NCBI GenBank assembly: GCA_905207485.1 | Contig: CAJLLL010000001.1 | Location: 1 to 64,000 of the forward strand | Direction of reading: 5' to 3' | Length of the DNA: 64,000 nt | Source: an uncultured Phascolarctobacterium sp. | Lineage (GTDB): Bacteria > Bacillota > Negativicutes > Acidaminococcales > Acidaminococcaceae | Part shown: in pieces, positions 57,570 through 64,000 of the stretch | Position numbering within the stretch: position 1 is the stretch's first letter | Layout of the letters: each line of letters begins with the position of its first letter | Position numbers and translations under genes: made by a program | The notes under the pieces: model-generated | Told to the model about the DNA's origin: nothing | Seen by the model: the letters and a program-made list of their open reading frames with translations, nothing else | Database searches by the model: none

Positions 57570-59474
57570 GTGCTGTTAAAAATTGCCTGCGCCCAGCCGG
57601 AAATTACCGCCGGGCGACCTGACCTTAATACCGAAAAAATTTTAAATTTTATAAAGCAAGCCGCACAAAACGGCGCAGATATTTTATTTTTGCCTGAGTG
57701 CGCCGTACCGGGTTATCTTATTGGCGACCTGTGGGAACAAACATCATTTGTTGAAGATTGTGAAGCCTGCGGGCAGGATATTATAAACGCCACGGCAGAG
57801 TATGATATTTGCGTTGTGTTCGGCAATATTGCGCTTGACCGCAGCCAGGTAAATGAAGACGGACGCATGCGCAAATACAACGCTGCCTTTGCGGCTTACA
57901 AAGGCCAGGCGTTTGGCAACGGAAAATTGCCGCATAACTTTATTGTTAAGCACTCACTGCCGGATTACCGCGAATTTGATGACAGCCGTTATTTTTACAG
58001 CCTTGCCCAGCTTGCAGCAGAACTCGGCACAACGCCGGAAAATTTAACCGCACCTGTCGAACTGTCAATTAAAGGGCATACGATTAAACTCGGCATAATG
58101 CTGTGCGAAGACGGTTGGACCGACAATTACCATTTTAATGTACCGCAGGCACTTGCAAATAGCGGCGCCGATATTTTATGCAATATCTCCTGCTCTCCGT
58201 TCACTTTAAATAAAAACGCCAAACGCCACCGTCTTTTTGGCGCACAGGCAAAAGCAGCGCAATTGCCGCTTGTTTACTGCAACAACACCGGTATTCAAAA
58301 CAACGGCAAAAACGTCTTTACCTATGATGGATGCAGTTCTGTTTATAATGCCGACGGAACACTTGCCGCCGAAACAGAAGCATACGCAGAAACAATTTTA
58401 TACTTTGATTTTGACACAGTGCTTAAAACCATAAGCGCTGCACCACGATATACAGAAACAGCCGATAAAACAGAAACGGTTTATAAAGCCATACGTTACG
58501 GAACGCAGAAATTTTTGCAGCAGCTTGGAATAACAAAAATGGTTGTCGGTCTTTCCGGCGGCATAGATTCTGCCGTTACCGCAGCACTGTATACCGATAT
58601 TTTAGGCCCGCAAAATGTACTTTTAATTAATATGCCCGGCCGTTACAATGCCGAACTAACCAAAAACATGGCGCTGAAAACAGCACAAAGCCTGCAGGCA
58701 AATTACATGGTAGTGCCTATTACCGCAAGCGTTGAAAATACTTATAACCAATTTACGCAAACGCCTGTTACCAGCTATTTAAATGGCAGCCAGTTTAATT
58801 TAAACGTAACGCCATACATTATGGAAAACATCCAGGCGCGCGACCGCGGAGCCCGTATTCTTGCAGGCGTTGCCGCCGCTTTTGGCGGAGCTTTTTCCTG
58901 CAACAGCAACAAAACGGAAATAACCGTCGGCTACGCAACCTTTTACGGCGATATTTGCGGTGCAATAGCCCCCATCGGCGATTTATGGAAACATGATGTA
59001 TATGCGCTTGGGCATTATTTAAACGAAAAAGTTTTTGCAAAACCGGTTATACCGGAAGAAATTTTCACTATGCGCCCCAGTGCGGAACTATCGCCTGAAC
59101 AAACTGTCGGTACAGGCGGCGACCCGCTTGTTTATCCTTATCACGATAAATTGTTTGCCATGTTTATAGAAAGCTGGCGCAAAACCTCCCCTGCTGATAT
59201 TTTAGGATGGTACAGCAACGGCACATTGGCAGAACACTTAAATTGCAGCCAGGAACTTATTGATGCTGCTTTTAAAACACCGGCAGATTTTATTGCCGAC
59301 CTTGAACGCTGGTGGAAATTATTCTGCGGACTTGCCGTTGCCAAACGCATACAGGCTCCCCCAATTATCAGCATCTCACGCCGTGCATATGGCTATGACC
59401 ACCGTGAAGCACAGCTAACGCCATATTTTTCACGAAGATACTACGAATTAAAAAACGAATTACTAAAAAAATAA
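57570..59474 (+). CDS. nadE: Glutamine-dependent NAD+ synthetase
   Basis: A 634-residue fusion of a nitrilase-type glutaminase and an NAD synthetase. The N-terminal half has LPECAVPGY near residue 46 (Glu), GKLPHN near residue 116 (Lys) and LCEDGWTDN near residue 178 (Cys). The C-terminal half begins near residue 330 with GLSGGIDSAVTAALYTD (P-loop). It makes NAD from deamido-NAD and ammonia channelled from glutamine. The start is GTG 57570 behind CGGAGAG. A possible -10 box TATAAT is at 57524-57529. Confidence 0.95.
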   Translation: MLLKIACAQPEITAGRPDLNTEKILNFIKQAAQNGADILFLPECAVPGYLIGDLWEQTSFVEDCEACGQDIINATAEYDICVVFGNIALDRSQVNEDGRMRKYNAAFAAYKGQAFGNGKLPHNFIVKHSLPDYREFDDSRYFYSLAQLAAELGTTPENLTAPVELSIKGHTIKLGIMLCEDGWTDNYHFNVPQALANSGADILCNISCSPFTLNKNAKRHRLFGAQAKAAQLPLVYCNNTGIQNNGKNVFTYDGCSSVYNADGTLAAETEAYAETILYFDFDTVLKTISAAPRYTETADKTETVYKAIRYGTQKFLQQLGITKMVVGLSGGIDSAVTAALYTDILGPQNVLLINMPGRYNAELTKNMALKTAQSLQANYMVVPITASVENTYNQFTQTPVTSYLNGSQFNLNVTPYIMENIQARDRGARILAGVAAAFGGAFSCNSNKTEITVGYATFYGDICGAIAPIGDLWKHDVYALGHYLNEKVFAKPVIPEEIFTMRPSAELSPEQTVGTGGDPLVYPYHDKLFAMFIESWRKTSPADILGWYSNGTLAEHLNCSQELIDAAFKTPADFIADLERWWKLFCGLAVAKRIQAPPIISISRRAYGYDHREAQLTPYFSRRYYELKNELLKK

Positions 59475-59498
59475 GAGGGCGCAGACCCTCTTTTTTAT
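59473..59498 (+). terminator. Intrinsic terminator of nadE
   Basis: AAGAGGG (59473-59479) and CCCTCTT (59486-59492) pair around a 6-base loop, followed by a T run. The stem starts within the nadE stop codon. Confidence 0.85.
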
Positions 59499-59500
59499 AC

Positions 59501-59532
59501 ACAAAAGGCTGCCTGCGATAACAGACAGCCTT
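59501..59532 (-). terminator. Intrinsic terminator after the tRNA-Val gene
   Basis: On the minus strand AAGGCTGTCTG and CAGGCAGCCTT form an 11 bp stem with one G-U pair and a 6-base loop, then TTGTGT. On the plus strand the same position would be a mismatch, so the hairpin belongs to the minus strand. Confidence 0.7.
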
Positions 59533-59543
59533 AAATTTTTATC

Positions 59544-59620
59544 TGGTGGAACTAACTGGGCTCGAACCAGTGACCTCTTCGATGTCAACGAAGCACTCTA
59601 ACCAACTGAGCTATAGTTCC
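59544..59620 (-). tRNA. tRNA-Val (anticodon GAC)
   Basis: A 77-base tRNA including an encoded CCA end. The acceptor arms GGAACTA and TAGTTCC pair, and the anticodon stem CTTCG/CGAAG encloses TTGACAT, giving anticodon GAC (59584-59586 on the plus strand). The T arm has GGTTCGAGCC. It lies 36 bases downstream of the panF stop and may be made from the panF transcript or from its own promoter. Confidence 0.95.
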
Positions 59621-59656
59621 GAAGCATCATTATTTTAACCTATAACGCATTGCTGT

Positions 59657-61153
59657 TTAATCAGAATATCTTTCAGGGAAAAATGTGCGCAGCACTTTTT
59701 CATCCTGCGGCTTGCCAATATAATTGCCAATTAAAAACAATACTAAAGAAATACCAATGCCTATAACAATCTGGTGCAAATCCAAAACTTTAATCTGCAT
59801 TGCCATAGAAACGCAATAGCAGATAACACCACCAAGCATTGCCATAATTGCGCCGGTACGGTTAGCTTTAGGCCAAAACAGCCCAAACAGCAGCACCCAG
59901 AAAAACGCCGTTTCCAAACCGCCAAAAGCAAACATATTAATCTGCCATATTACACTCGGCGGGGCAATAGCAATAAGGTAAACTATCAAACCAAGCACAA
60001 CCGTTGCCAGCATACTAAGGTTTTTAATTTTATCGTTGCTGACTTCAACATTACGTTTTTCCATTTCACGCATATACACATCTTTAATAATAGATGAAGA
60101 AGAAGAAAGCAATAAAGAAGAAACAGTAGATACTGTTGCCGCAATAGGCCCGATAATAGTAATTCCGGCCCAGAACGGCCCCATAGTCTTAACAATGGTA
60201 AGCGGCGTAATATTATCAACACTGTTGCCATAAGCCGCAAGATTATCCATTAAAATACCTTTGGAAAGCACGCCAATCCACGTAGCAACCAAAGTCATGG
60301 CGCCGATTGTAATGGTGCCTATAAGCATAGCATTATGCAATGCCTTGGTGTTTTTATAACTAATGCCGCGCACAACGGATTGCGGCAGTGCCAAAGTACA
60401 AATACCAACCAAAAGCCACTGGCTTATATACAGCGACATCGGCATTTTGCCCTGTGATAAAGGCTCCAGCATATCATGATGGTTAGTATTGATATAATTC
60501 ATAATATTATCATATCCGCCGCCTGCGTTAAGCATAGCGCTGAACAAAATGCCAAGCCCTACCAGCATGGCAACAGCGCAGATAGCATCTGTAATGGCAA
60601 CGCCTTTAAAACCGCCAACCGTAGTATAAAACACCACAATCAGCCCAAACAGGCTTAACCCCGTTAAATACGAAAAACCTGTAACCGCTTCAAACAATTT
60701 GGCAGCGCCAACAAACTGCGCCACCATTGTACCGCAGAAAAACATTACAATAAACAGTGCAGACATATTGGCAAGAAAATCAGACTGGTAACGGCTGCGG
60801 ATAACGTCAATAACAGTAATGGCATTAATTTTACGTGAAATAAGCGCTATTTTTTTCCAAAAAACACCAAAAACCAAAAAAACAACAACACCCTGCACAA
60901 TAGCCATATACAGCCAGCCATAGCCTATAAGCCACGCCATGCCCGGCCCGCCTACAAACGTGCTTACAGAGCTGTAAGTTGCAACCGTTGTCATTGCCAG
61001 CACAAAGCCACCCAAACTGTAACCGCCTATAAAATAATCGCGCGCAAAATTTGTGCTGCGCTCCTTGCGCGAAGCATACTGAATATAAAAACTTACACCC
61101 AGCATAAACATTAAAAAGCAAAAGACCGGCAGAAGATTAACCCAGTTGCCCAT
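59657..61153 (-). CDS. panF: Sodium/pantothenate symporter
   Basis: A 498-residue sodium:solute symporter (SSF) with about thirteen hydrophobic segments. RDYFIGGYSLGGFVLAMT near residue 40 and YSSVSTFVGGPGMAW near residue 60 match PanF. The preceding gene encodes YhdT, the small membrane protein that pairs with PanF in enteric bacteria, and this strengthens the assignment. PanF brings in pantothenate, the precursor of CoA. GGGGAGG stands ahead of ATG 61153. Confidence 0.9.
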   Translation of the reverse strand: MGNWVNLLPVFCFLMFMLGVSFYIQYASRKERSTNFARDYFIGGYSLGGFVLAMTTVATYSSVSTFVGGPGMAWLIGYGWLYMAIVQGVVVFLVFGVFWKKIALISRKINAITVIDVIRSRYQSDFLANMSALFIVMFFCGTMVAQFVGAAKLFEAVTGFSYLTGLSLFGLIVVFYTTVGGFKGVAITDAICAVAMLVGLGILFSAMLNAGGGYDNIMNYINTNHHDMLEPLSQGKMPMSLYISQWLLVGICTLALPQSVVRGISYKNTKALHNAMLIGTITIGAMTLVATWIGVLSKGILMDNLAAYGNSVDNITPLTIVKTMGPFWAGITIIGPIAATVSTVSSLLLSSSSSIIKDVYMREMEKRNVEVSNDKIKNLSMLATVVLGLIVYLIAIAPPSVIWQINMFAFGGLETAFFWVLLFGLFWPKANRTGAIMAMLGGVICYCVSMAMQIKVLDLHQIVIGIGISLVLFLIGNYIGKPQDEKVLRTFFPERYSD

Positions 61154-61154
61154 G

Positions 61155-61406
61155 TTATTTTTCCTCCCCGTCTTCTAAATCAAAATCCATAAACACATAT
61201 TTAATCAGTACCCAGCATACCAAAACAGCAAACAGCCATGTACCAACGCAGCCGCCGATAACCCAAATCGGGGTATGAAAAAACTCAATGGTTGAATTTT
61301 CCAAACCAAAACCGGCTGCATACCAAAACAAAATTACAAGAGCAAGCGCTATCCATGTAGCTTTCGCTTCACGGTTAGCCTGAACAAATTTTTCACTGCG
61401 TTTCAT
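61155..61406 (-). CDS. yhdT: YhdT-family small membrane protein (DUF997)
   Basis: An 83-residue protein with two hydrophobic helices (about residues 18-40 and 50-73), a short basic N-terminus and an acidic tail. It is encoded one base before panF, the usual YhdT-PanF order. Its role is not known; a partner or assembly factor of PanF is assumed. ATG 61406 follows AAGGAG, which makes it more likely than the upstream TTG at 61433. Confidence 0.85.
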   Translation of the reverse strand: MKRSEKFVQANREAKATWIALALVILFWYAAGFGLENSTIEFFHTPIWVIGGCVGTWLFAVLVCWVLIKYVFMDFDLEDGEEK

Positions 61407-61471
61407 AATACGCTCCTTCTGGCGTCGCCACAAATGTTGCCGCGCCGTTTATTAGGCATAAGCCTCTCCAT

Positions 61472-61499
61472 ATTGTACCACATTTTTATATTTAGCCAA
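61472..61499 (-). promoter_or_regulatory. Promoter of yhdT-panF
   Basis: On the minus strand TTGGCT (61499-61494) and TACAAT (61477-61472) are 16 bases apart, about 65 bases before the yhdT start. It is divergent from the pepT-like promoter. Confidence 0.5.
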
Positions 61500-61520
61500 T
61501 ACCTTTTAACTGAAAAGTTT

Positions 61521-61548
61521 TTGTTTATTTATCCAAGCGTGTTATAAT
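61521..61548 (+). promoter_or_regulatory. Promoter of the M20 peptidase gene
   Basis: TTGTTT (61521-61526) and TATAAT (61543-61548) are 16 bases apart and 32 bases before the start. Confidence 0.55.
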
Positions 61549-61580
61549 ATAAACAGTCTCAATTTATCTGGAGGTATACT

Positions 61581-62708
61581 ATGATTAACGAACAACGTCT
61601 TGTAAACGAATTTATCGAACTCGTCAGCGTTCCCTGCCCCAGCAAAGATGAAAAGGCAGAAGCTGATTTAATTATTAAAAAACTGGCTGAAATCGGCATT
61701 AAGGCCGAAGTTGACGAAGCCGGCGTTAAAAGCGGCAGCACAACCGGTAATGTATGGGCATTTATTCCGGGCAATGTAGATTACAAAGTTCCGGCTTTAA
61801 TGTTTGAAGCCCACATGGATTCCGTTGCACCGACTACCGGCACCAAAGTTGTGCGCAAAGACGGCGTTCTTTATTCCGACGGCACCACCACACTCGGCGG
61901 CGACGATAAAGTTGGCATTGCCGCAAGCATGGAAGCAGTAAAAGTTATTTTGGAAAACAACCTGCCCCATGGCGATATCCAGCTTTGCTTTACCATTGGC
62001 GAAGAAATTGGCAGCATCGGCGTAAGATATATGGACCCTTCCTGGATTAAAGCCGATATTGGCTACTGCCTTGATGAAGGCTATGAACCCGGTTTTGTAA
62101 ATAACGCCGCACCGCGCGCCCTTAAAATTTTTGCAAAAATTACCGGCAAAGCAGCCCATGCAGGCGTAGAGCCAGAAAAAGGCATCAACGCAATTATGCT
62201 TGCCGCACAAGCATTAACCGCACTGCCTGCCTACGGACGTTTAGATGACGAAACTACTTTGAGCATAGGCAAAATTGAAGGCGGCATTGCCAGCAACATT
62301 GTAGCCCCTAATGCCGAATTTGTTATTGATATGCGCTGCCTTAACCCGGACAAACTGGAAACTTTAAAAGATGAAACCATTAAAATCATTAAAGAAACCG
62401 TTGAAGCCGGCGGCGGCACTGCCGAACTTATTGTTGAAGAAGGTTCCCCCGCTATGCGTATCAGCGAAGATGACCAGGGCGTTGTTTTCGTTAAGGAAGC
62501 AACAGCAAAACTCGGCCTGCCGTTTAAAACTTTCAGCAGCGGCGGCTGCACCGACGGCAACTATCTTTGCGGCATGGGTCTGCCCTGCGTTGCACTCAGC
62601 ACTGGCATGGATAAAATCCATACAACTGAAGAATGTTTAAAAGAAAAAGACCTGTGCAACCTTGCACGCTTAATTGTTGAAATTATCAGCGCAGCAGCTA
62701 AAAAATAA
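61581..62708 (+). CDS. M20-family peptidase, PepT-like
   Basis: A 375-residue zinc aminopeptidase of the M20 family. EAHMDSV near residue 76 gives the first His and Asp, GGDDKVG near residue 107 the bridging Asp, and GEEIGS near residue 138 the catalytic Glu and ligand Glu. The lid domain follows (about 180-290). The pattern is closest to the tripeptidase T-like group of Firmicutes. ATG 61581 has TGGAGG upstream. It is a single-gene unit with its own terminator. Confidence 0.9.
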   Translation: MINEQRLVNEFIELVSVPCPSKDEKAEADLIIKKLAEIGIKAEVDEAGVKSGSTTGNVWAFIPGNVDYKVPALMFEAHMDSVAPTTGTKVVRKDGVLYSDGTTTLGGDDKVGIAASMEAVKVILENNLPHGDIQLCFTIGEEIGSIGVRYMDPSWIKADIGYCLDEGYEPGFVNNAAPRALKIFAKITGKAAHAGVEPEKGINAIMLAAQALTALPAYGRLDDETTLSIGKIEGGIASNIVAPNAEFVIDMRCLNPDKLETLKDETIKIIKETVEAGGGTAELIVEEGSPAMRISEDDQGVVFVKEATAKLGLPFKTFSSGGCTDGNYLCGMGLPCVALSTGMDKIHTTEECLKEKDLCNLARLIVEIISAAAKK

Positions 62709-62724
62709 AATTTTATAATCAATT

Positions 62725-62773
62725 AAAAGAGCCTTTTACCTACATTTGTAAGTAAAAGGCTCTTTTTTTAACC
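62725..62773. terminator. Strong terminator shared by the M20 peptidase and HTH genes
   Basis: AAAAGAGCCTTTTAC (62725-62739) pairs perfectly over 15 bp with GTAAAAGGCTCTTTT (62752-62766), around a 12-base loop. A T run follows on the plus strand. On the minus strand it directly follows the stop of the converging gene at 62768, so it may serve both. Confidence 0.88.
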
Positions 62774-63106
62774 CTTGCCGTTTACAATTAAAGATACCGA
62801 AGGCTGGCTGATATTAAACAAATTGCCTAAAAATATCTGGCTCAGGCCTTCTTCATGATACAGACGGTAAATTTCAGCATTGCGCTCCGCGCGCGTTTTA
62901 AACGGATTTATTTTAATTTGCTCTGTACTTATTTCAAAGCCGCTGTCGCAGATTACAACAATTTTACGTGTTCCGTTTGTATTTTTTATTTTAAGTTCCC
63001 ACGTAGGCATGCCGCTTTTGCTGCGTTGGTTATATAAACAAAATTCTATTGTGCCGTCACCGGCGATGTGTTTTAAGGTTTCATTGTCTAAAGTAGGGGC
63101 AGGCAT
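62768..63106 (-). CDS. Small protein with C-terminal HTH, unknown function
   Basis: A 112-residue protein. The N-terminal part (residues 1-60) is beta-rich and charged, with no family I recognise. The C-terminal 40 residues include AERNAEIYRLYHEEG followed by LGNLFNISQPSVSLIVNG, which looks like the recognition half of a helix-turn-helix. ATG 63106 has AAGGAG 7 bases upstream, so it is likely translated. It converges on the M20 gene terminator and lies next to the repeat-rich region at 63187-63883. A DNA-binding regulator or a remnant of a mobile element are both possible. Confidence 0.55.
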   Translation of the reverse strand: MPAPTLDNETLKHIAGDGTIEFCLYNQRSKSGMPTWELKIKNTNGTRKIVVICDSGFEISTEQIKINPFKTRAERNAEIYRLYHEEGLSQIFLGNLFNISQPSVSLIVNGKG

Positions 63107-63186
63107 GGTTTTTCTCCTTTTGTTTTATTTACTCTTTCGTCTTTGCACTTAGTTTTATATTTTTAATTTTCGTTATTACTCATTTT

Positions 63187-63219
63187 GGTTACGTCTTTGC
63201 AGATACATTTCGCTTTTTA
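63187..63219 (+). repeat. Left terminal inverted repeat of the MITE-like element
   Basis: 33 bases starting GGTTACGTCTTTGCA and ending CGCTTTTTA; the mate is at 63851-63883. Confidence 0.65.
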
Positions 63220-63243
63220 TTATTGCTTTCTTGTTCATCTTCA

Positions 63244-63265
63244 TTCTTTTGACTGAGCAAAAGAA
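63244..63265. repeat. Hairpin with 8 bp arms inside the MITE-like element
   Basis: TTCTTTTG and CAAAAGAA pair perfectly around ACTGAG. Confidence 0.55.
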
Positions 63266-63320
63266 CGAAGCAAGAAAACTCCTGCGGCGAGCGGATTTTT
63301 TAACGCAAGCATGTTTGTCT

Positions 63321-63379
63321 AAAAACGCCAAAAATTGGCGGAACTCGCTGCGCTCAGACACCTGATTTTTGGCGTTTTT
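63321..63379. repeat. Palindromic hairpin 1 with conserved core
   Basis: The arms AAAAACGCCAAAAAT and ATTTTTGGCGTTTTT pair perfectly over 15 bp. The 29-base loop, read on the minus strand, contains TGTCTGAGCGCAGCGAGTT and then CCGC. The same core occurs in hairpin 2. Confidence 0.65.
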
Positions 63380-63579
63380 CTTAGCAAATCTTGCTAAAAT
63401 CCAATGCCGCATTATTACTGTACCACACTTTGCTGTTTCTTATTTTATGTAAACATCTGTCATACGTTTAACATATCCTAAAACTAATGGCACCACTGTT
63501 GCCTTACTAAAAATTTACCAAAGTATGAATTTGAGCGGAGCGCGACTTTCAAAAAATAGGCGAAAACTTTAAATAACAA

Positions 63580-63651
63580 GGCACTTGCAGCGTTTGCCGA
63601 GGACTGTTTGAGCTTGCGCAGCAAGCGAGTTCCGCAGGAGCTGCAAGTGCC
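63580..63651. repeat. Palindromic hairpin 2 with conserved core and nested stem
   Basis: The arms GGCACTTGCAGC and GCTGCAAGTGCC pair perfectly. The loop contains TGTTTGAGC, then a nested hairpin GCTTGC-GCA-GCAAGC (63612-63626), then GAGTTCCGC. It is the same core as hairpin 1 with a longer inner stem. Confidence 0.65.
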
Positions 63652-63800
63652 AAACTTATTTAATACTGAGCCGTTAAGTTTTTTACTGAGTCGCCAATTA
63701 GTGCCAAGCTGAAAGCGCAGGCAATAATTGTGACAGCTAAGTATGCAAATTTTGCGATTGAATAAAGAGCAAAATTTACGTTCCTCTATTTTTATACTTG

Positions 63801-63829
63801 GTAACTTTTTGGTCTCTTCAAAAAGTTAC
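63801..63829. repeat. Hairpin with 11 bp arms near the right end of the element
   Basis: GTAACTTTTTG and CAAAAAGTTAC pair perfectly around a 7-base loop. Confidence 0.55.
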
Positions 63830-63850
63830 ATGAATGAGAATGTCATAACT

Positions 63851-63883
63851 TAAAAAGCGTAATGTATATGCAAAGACGTAACC
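63851..63883 (-). repeat. Right terminal inverted repeat of the MITE-like element
   Basis: Inverted copy of 63187-63219 with two differing positions, ending TGCAAAGACGTAACC on the plus strand. Confidence 0.65.
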
Positions 63884-63932
63884 TCAAAAACAAAAATATT
63901 CCAACTCTATAATTTAATATTAAAATATTCCT

Positions 63933-63967
63933 AAAAACAAAAGGGAGCAATGCTCCCTTTTGTTTTT
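63933..63967 (-). terminator. Strong terminator of the porin-like gene
   Basis: AAAAACAAAAGGGAGC (63933-63948) and GCTCCCTTTTGTTTTT (63952-63967) form a perfect 16 bp stem with a 3-base loop, ending in Ts on the minus strand. It lies just after the stop at 63970. Confidence 0.85.
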
Positions 63968-63969
63968 AA

Positions 63970-64000
63970 TTAAAACGTCCAGCGTACACCGGCGTTAATT
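63970..64000 (-). CDS. C-terminal end of an outer-membrane beta-barrel (porin-like) protein, partial
   Basis: Only the last nine codons are in the window, read on the minus strand as Ile-Asn-Ala-Gly-Val-Arg-Trp-Thr-Phe-stop. An alternating strand that ends in an aromatic Phe is the C-terminal signal recognised by the BAM complex in outer-membrane porins. This fits a diderm Negativicute. The family beyond 'beta-barrel' cannot be told. A strong terminator follows directly. Confidence 0.6.
   Translation of the reverse strand, partial: INAGVRWTF

Larger units (their letters stand above)
63187..63883. mobile_element. MITE-like element bounded by 33 bp terminal inverted repeats
   Basis: The sequence at 63187-63219 and the reverse complement of 63851-63883 match in 31 of 33 positions, both starting GGTTACGTCTTTGCA. 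The 697 bp between the ends carry no gene with a ribosome site. A 78-codon frame (63176-63412, minus) runs through the left repeat and is not credible. The interior holds several hairpins. No clear target duplication is seen. A non-autonomous transposable element is the simplest reading. Confidence 0.55.

Noticed and set aside
63176..63412. Minus-strand frame of 78 codons in the terminal repeat region
   Set aside because: It runs through the left terminal repeat and one arm of a hairpin, has no ribosome site, and its basic, low-complexity product resembles those read from intergenic repeats.
1..64000. CRISPR array, prophage, plasmid origin or rRNA operon
   Set aside because: No regularly spaced direct repeats, phage structural genes, replication initiator or rRNA sequence were seen in the window.

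Overview
The window looks like a piece of a chromosome from a diderm Firmicute of the class Negativicutes (Acidaminococcus/Phascolarctobacterium/Selenomonas-like). The core gene order is typically Firmicute: xseA-xseB-ispA-dxs-tlyA-nadK-argR-recN, nusB next to asp23/amaP, rnjA, rny, an FMN-riboswitch rib operon and a recA-recX pair. The cell nevertheless appears to have an outer membrane. The last 31 bases on the minus strand encode a porin-like C-terminus ending in Trp-Thr-Phe, and positions 1217-5551 resemble a lipid A or surface-glycan modification cluster. Nothing here looks like a prophage, plasmid or CRISPR locus. This assignment is inferred from gene content, not from a search.

Left part, plus strand. 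2-1205: the tail of larC and an overlapping RNase HIII gene. 1217-5551: a four-gene translationally coupled cluster (YdjC deacetylase, UPF0104 membrane protein, NDP-sugar epimerase, ArnT-like GT39 transferase). 5671-13644: a HAD phosphatase, then mtnP, mtnA, an S-adenosylhomocysteinase-family hydrolase, a class II aldolase, an MTA/SAH deaminase and nfnAB. Together these predict recycling of methylthioadenosine and S-adenosylhomocysteine by deamination, phosphorolysis, isomerisation and aldol cleavage, next to an electron-bifurcating transhydrogenase. 13735-18802: an NhaC-type antiporter, a PduL-type phosphotransacylase behind a promoter flanked by two palindromes, and two related exported proteins of unknown function. 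19345-20004: lexA behind a consensus promoter.

Middle part, minus strand (20229-43704, read right to left). The rib operon ribD-ribE-ribBA-ribH sits behind an FMN riboswitch with a terminator and is followed by hslO. Next come recA-recX, rny, and rnjA-ftsK-rodZ-ygiQ. These lead into an orphan solute-binding lipoprotein, rimO, cinA, a DEAD-box helicase, hflX, a PLP-dependent lyase-like gene and a thioesterase. The HflX protein carries an N-terminal domain with a JAMM metalloprotease motif.

Right part. 43989-55286 (minus) is a long dense block from asp23-amaP-DUF2273-nusB through a TsaD-like M22 protein, xseAB, ispA, dxs, tlyA, nadK, argR and recN to a NUDIX hydrolase. Then come thrC, ybaK, nadE (plus), a tRNA-Val(GAC), yhdT-panF, an M20 peptidase and a small HTH protein. 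The last kilobase (63107-63969) has no convincing gene. It holds a roughly 700 bp element with 33 bp terminal inverted repeats (31/33 matching) and several nested hairpins, then a strong terminator for the porin-like gene that enters from the right edge.
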